DNA from: Ceratobasidium sp. AG-K
Taxonomy: Eukaryota > Basidiomycota > Agaricomycetes > Cantharellales > Ceratobasidiaceae
Assembly (NCBI GenBank): GCA_037039685.1
Contig: JAWNGF010000008.1
Span: 1,426,001 to 1,490,000 of the forward strand
Length of the DNA: 64,000 bases
Direction: 5' to 3'
Every line of letters starts with the position of its first letter. The first letter of the stretch is position 1. Of the stretch, positions 59,297 to 64,000 are shown one piece after another. The notes beneath the pieces are model-generated. The model ran no database searches and was not told where the DNA came from. It saw only the letters and a program-made list of their open reading frames with translations. The position numbers and the translations under genes are program-made.

Positions 59297-61112
59297 TGTG
59301 GTCGAAAGTCAAAGGTTGTGTTGGAGAAAAGGGGTGAACCCCCTGTGTATTTAAGTCACGCGTATGTGACGTCATTCCACGGATTCATTTCAAAAGTCGC
59401 ACATACCTCGACGCTATCACGCACGAATCTACGAGCGCATGTCCGTATATGGGAATGCGGCAGCCATTCGCCGATACACGCGCCCGATATCAACGATGTT
59501 TCGACTTCCATTTGTCTTGCATTTGTCGTGTCCCCGTTTATCATTACGTGCCGGCACCTCGAGGCACTTGTGCCGAGCGCACTGTCTCGGGCCCGGCAGC
59601 GCGTTCTCCGCCGGGGTTAAGCAGTTTTGTTTTTTTGAAGTGATACTTTCTATACTTGGGTGAACATCTTTACAGCTACTATCTGGTTTCAGCTAATTCC
59701 TCGAGGGTGTCATATCAATACGTAGGTGACGCATACTGGATCATGAGTTTCATGGGCGTAGTCGATCGACCAGCTTGAATCGACGTCGAAAGGTTGCATC
59801 AGGAACAAAGCGTCATAGATTCTTTTTCCTATTTCACACGCCTACGGTAATCCGGGGACCCGCTCACCCTCCGCCCCCATATTGGTAATACTTTACAGAA
59901 CTGTAAGTCGGACGTGAACAAAATGCCTTGGCACGCTTCATCTAATCAATAGCACCACGACGCCACTTAGATTGCATGTATCAATCATTTCCTACAAAAA
60001 CCCTGTTTTATCTACATGCTCCGTCTCTCACTCCAATCTGCTCCTCAAGACTCCACTTGGCATCTTCCTATACGTCCCTAAAATCTGGGGTACGATAGCC
60101 AAGGCCATCAAGGCGTGAAATCATACGTTTTGCAGCCTTCTCTCACGCGTAAAAAAAATAGAATACGTCATAGATTGGAATTAGACGGCCACACGTCAAG
60201 GTCAATCGAGGTGAGAACGCTGAACCTCGTATTAAACTCGGATAAAAATACGTCATAGTCAATGCTCGACCCCCTTTTGATACAGATGCCTCCTCAGATG
60301 TAGTCTGATTACCGGCAGGATTGAAAAAGTTTGATGGGATTCTTAGACGCTCGGCACGAACGTGAGCTAGATCGGCGAGGCGAATAGCGAAAAGACCCAG
60401 TTGGCGAGCGTTTTTCATTGTACTGCAATATCAATCGATGAGTCGAAGCAGGTGGAGCGCTCGGCGATAGTCACCCCACCCCACATTTTTGCGGCTGATA
60501 GATGAAGATAGTTGACTTGAATGTACTGTGTATCAATGTTATCATCGCACTAGTATAGAAACCCCCAAACGAAGCTTGGTATTCATATCACGAATTCCAA
60601 TCGATGTTTGTGGGAGGGACCTTGCCATTCACGCTTATCTACCGCACAAAGTGCATAGTCCATCAATTATTGCAAAATTTGTGGGACAAACGTTCGTTAT
60701 GACCAATTGATGGTTGCGAAAGGGTGTTGTTCGCCTATAATCGATCTTTTCCTACTCACACCCTCCCGCTATCGATGCCGCCATTGGGGCTGGTTACCCG
60801 AACGCGCTCCGGTTGGTGTCTCAGTGTCAGGTCATACATACCAGTCCTGAGAGGCAGGCTGTGTTTTGGCTCCCAAGCCTTGAAAAGCCAAATCTTGGGC
60901 ATGTATGCGTATGGAAAGGCTTGGCTCGATGGAGAACGAAGGATAGATTCAATGGTGCCGGGGGTTTACGTATGGGCACGCAAATAAAACAGTTCAAAAA
61001 AAGACATCACTGTCTTACGGTGGTCGTGTTTGTCATATCTATCAATCCAGCCACCCGGTTTCAGTGCAAGTGAGTGTCTAAGTCCCGCCCTCGGCCTCGG
61101 TGGCGTCAAAAG
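59297..61112. other. 1.8-kb spacer, no supported gene
   Basis: Contains the promoter of the DUF89 gene and the 3' end of AP-3 delta. A 91-codon minus-strand frame at 60143-60418 starts with ATG but matches nothing I know. Confidence 0.45.
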
Positions 61113-64000
61113 TTAGATTGTGGGTTTTAACTTGGTCTTTGTGCCGGTCTAGATGTGAGTTAATGCCAAGTTAGTTTGCCGTCTAAATACAAAAAAAAAA
61201 CCAACGTACCTTCTTCTTCTTCACCTTCGTGACCTTTATTGGTTCGGGAACCGGAGCTTCCGAACGTGGCTCATCCTCGACCTCATACTGAGGGAACGAT
61301 GAAATTACTGCTGCCGGGAACGGTGGTGGTGTCGCTGAAGCTGAAGCCGACGTAGAGAGAGGAGTACGCGCCGCGGATGCTTGGCCTGAACGTGACAGCG
61401 GCATCTCTCCGGAAACATCGACCACAGCAGCTACAGTGCTCCGTGGCTTGAATCCCGAAAATCTGGAAGCGGGGCTCGCGCCTAATTACGGGAGCTCAGG
61501 TCTGATGGGAGGATAGCGGTGAACCATTGGCTCACCTTCCGAAGGTAGCAAATAGGGAACTCCTTCGAGCTTTACAACTGGTATATTGTCCAGATCTTCG
61601 GATTGGCCTGGCATGGAAGTATTTTTGTCCGATATATAGTACGGATCGTCCTTCAGTCGTTCTAATCGCTCTGCGCGTGCCTTGAATCTACTTAGTAACA
61701 GTAAATGAAGCAGAATTTATATATTCGAATTACCTTCTCACGGGCGGCCTTTTCTTCGGGGGTTTCCACTATTTCAGCTTCTGCTTTTTTCTTGCTCTGC
61801 TTCTTTGCCATATCCTTTTCCTTTTCTCGCTCCTTTCCTTTGGACTTGGACTTCTTTGTCTTCTTCTGTGTGAGTTGCTCGTCGATGTTGATTTTCGGTG
61901 GGGGCACAATCCACCCATCAAGGTTGAGGCCCTCCGGCACCGGTACGGCACTTTGCGCGTGAGGTGCGACATAGTTTAGTTCGAACGTTACCCTCAGGGG
62001 CTGAAGGAGATACATGCTCTTGGGGTAGTTGGGTTCGCCTAAACCAACGTTTCATCAACAAACTTCACGAATAATCGAATCTACTTACCGGACTCTGCCT
62101 CAAGCACTGGAGTATCAGACTCGGGACCCGTCTTGACCTTGCTGGAAGCGGAAGTGCGTTTTGCCTCAAAGCCCGCAACGTCTGCTTGAATGAACCTGAA
62201 CAGCTGTAATGCATTTGCTGCCTGGAGCGGTAATGCTCAGTCTCCATGAGTCGTTAATTGTCCACAACCAAACTGACTCGTTCTTGAACCTCCGGATCCG
62301 CACGAGTTGCAAACTGCTTCAGACTCTCTGCAGTACGCTCGACCTCCCGTAAAACTTCGGCGGCTGCTTCGTCGTCCCACCTCTCAGCGCGATCTGAGGC
62401 CCAGAACCCAAATACTTTAAGAGCACTTTGAACACAGAGTGCTCCCGGGAGCGCTAGAGCTGTAGGCTGGAGCAGGTCAAGTAGCGTTTTCAGGGGAGAC
62501 TCCAGCTCTCTACAAGTGGTCAACATGTAACTTTTTCAACCCCGGTCCACGCAAATTATGCTTACGATGCGTATTCTCCACATATCCATACTGCGGCATC
62601 TACAACCTCCCACGCTCCCAGAGCCCAAAATGCGTCGTCTGCAATACATCGTGCTGCTATTGCAGCCGTGTGAGGGCGAATAGCTCGGACTCTGACCGCG
62701 ATGTCCTTCAATAGAAAAGCGATTTCTGAGTCGACGCCAGATCCAGAGCTGGTTGACGAAACGTGGCGCGGGGGGAAGGTTGTAGACTGGGAAACATTGG
62801 TGTCGCCCCCTGGAATAGATCCACATATCACATAGGCAAGATCAACAAGTACGGATAGTGCCCACTCAAAGTCTGGTACTGCTGAGTATGCATCTCGACT
62901 AAGCATGTGAAGAATACGACGAGCTACGGTCACTCGATAAGCCTCAAGTTGAGACCGAGAGAGCGTGGCGGTAGCCGGGGAGGACTGGCTAGGATCCAAG
63001 GTAGCGCGTAACGCGGCCGAAGCAGACTGGGATGGTTGTGAGGTGGGTTTGACGAGAAAGTCGAGTAATTGTTGAACGATTGATTGAATATTATCTTGGG
63101 TCGCCTGTAACAGCTGTTGAGTCAGTTAACTACAAAGCAGCTCGACCTAACTCGCCATCGCAGTCAATAACTCAAGTGCACGCATTCGAATGCTCATATC
63201 CGAATCTTCGATACTTGAAAAGATGACATCTTGATGCTCAGCGACGAGATACGCGTGAGTAGGTGCAATCTTGGCCATCGCGAGAAGCGCGATATACTTT
63301 ACTGCACAAGCGAGCTATTTGGCTGGTGGCATCATTCATAATCGGGAAAACTCACGGTTTTGGTCAGAATCTCCCAGAAATACAGATAGTTTGGCGCTGC
63401 ACGTCCTTGCCATGCTTCCCTGCAGCATTCCTCCGACTATGACTGTATGAACGCACTCATAGAGAAGCGAGATTGCCGGTGTATTAGATATAAGATCAGA
63501 GAGGGGCCCCGATAGCTTCTTGGTAAGGCGTGGCTCGTGGGGCGCAAGGAACCCGAACTGTTTGGGGAGGGGGGGAAAGTAATACAATATTACATATCGC
63601 GAATGAAAGTCAAAATAAGCATGCATTCGAACTCTATAAATAGCTTCACACGACTAACCAACTTGACTATCTTGATCAGCATCCAGTTGTTGGATGCTGT
63701 GGTAAGGAGATGAAATAGCTGAGGTGCCAGTACCAAGTAATCCTTGGGCGACCTCCTGGCTAGTTCACATAGCACATTGACAGTCGCGGATACAACACCT
63801 GTTAGGCATAACTATGTAAATCAGGGCATGCTCTGTCACACTTCGAGCCGATGATAGTAATGCGCATACTAGCGGTCGGGTCTACTCACCAGGGTCGTCA
63901 TCCCCGAGCCTTTCCTTAAGCCTCTCCACGCCAATCGGTAATGCATCCGGGTATGTGAGGAGTAACTTGAAGAGCGTAACAACAGCGCTTTTACGGACAG
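61113..64000 (-). CDS. APL5: AP-3 complex subunit delta, 3' part
   Basis: Large subunit of the AP-3 adaptor, which sorts cargo from the Golgi or endosome to the vacuole. The frame enters at the right edge (start outside the window) with adaptin-trunk sequence: L-L-T-Y-P-D-A-L-P-I-G, L-A-P-Q-L-F-H-L-L-T-T, N-N-W-M-L-I-K-I-V-K-L and P-H-E-P-R-L-T-K-K-L, all typical of delta-adaptin. HEAT-like helices follow to about 62260. Then comes a Lys/Glu-rich low-complexity hinge (61692-61900, K-K-T-K-K-S-K-S-K-G-K-E-R) and a Ser/Ala/Pro-rich tail. The last exon encodes T-G-T-K-T-K-L-K-P-T-I and TAA 61113-61115. Introns are about 50-60 nt. Confidence 0.92.

Overview
This window looks like nuclear DNA of a filamentous basidiomycete, most likely an Agaricomycete of the Rhizoctonia/Thanatephorus type. 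That is an inference from very short introns (about 45-60 nt, GT-AG), compact multi-exon genes, a NACHT-WD40 gene, fungal P450s and chromodomain Ty3/gypsy retrotransposons. No bacterial signals (operons, Shine-Dalgarno sites, CRISPR) are present.

Bases 1-21243 are a nest of LTR retrotransposons. Element 3 (family A, + strand, 12375-21243) sits in exon 4 of a NACHT-WD40 pseudogene. It was interrupted by element 2 (family B, - strand, 5975-12374), which was interrupted by element 1 (family A, + strand, 1-5974). Solo LTRs of both families and a 1269-bp solo LTR of a third type punctuate these elements, most with clean 5-bp target duplications. Family B carries a Tf1-like self-priming signal. Family A carries a -1 frameshift heptamer between gag and pol. 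Both families carry an extra 3' ORF overlapping the pol tail.

Bases 21244-35660 hold a tandem duplication of a NACHT-WD40 (NLR-like) locus. The left copy is a pseudogene, mostly killed by CpG to TpG changes, with a young 1.1-kb palindromic element in its last intron. The right copy (29527-34168) gives an uninterrupted 1445-residue model over seven exons: an N-terminal helical region, a NACHT NTPase and 14 WD repeats (two propellers).

Bases 36160-64000 are ordinary gene-dense fungal sequence: a P450 first-exon relic, a P450 (36887-39317, -), coatomer delta RET2 (39979-42033, -), a secreted M64-type metallopeptidase (42522-45028, +), a second, atypical P450 (45910-48275, -), an Lgl/tomosyn/Sro7 exocytosis regulator (49362-53425, -), a small Ser/Pro-rich hypothetical (53817-54239, +), a weak gene relic near 55.8-56.4 kb, a DUF89/ARMT1-type metal-dependent phosphatase (57382-59296, -) and the 3' part of AP-3 delta (61113-64000, -). 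Three of these (RET2, Lgl/Sro7, AP-3 delta) act in vesicle traffic. Exon boundaries were read by eye from splice signals and family conservation; no alignment or RNA data were available.
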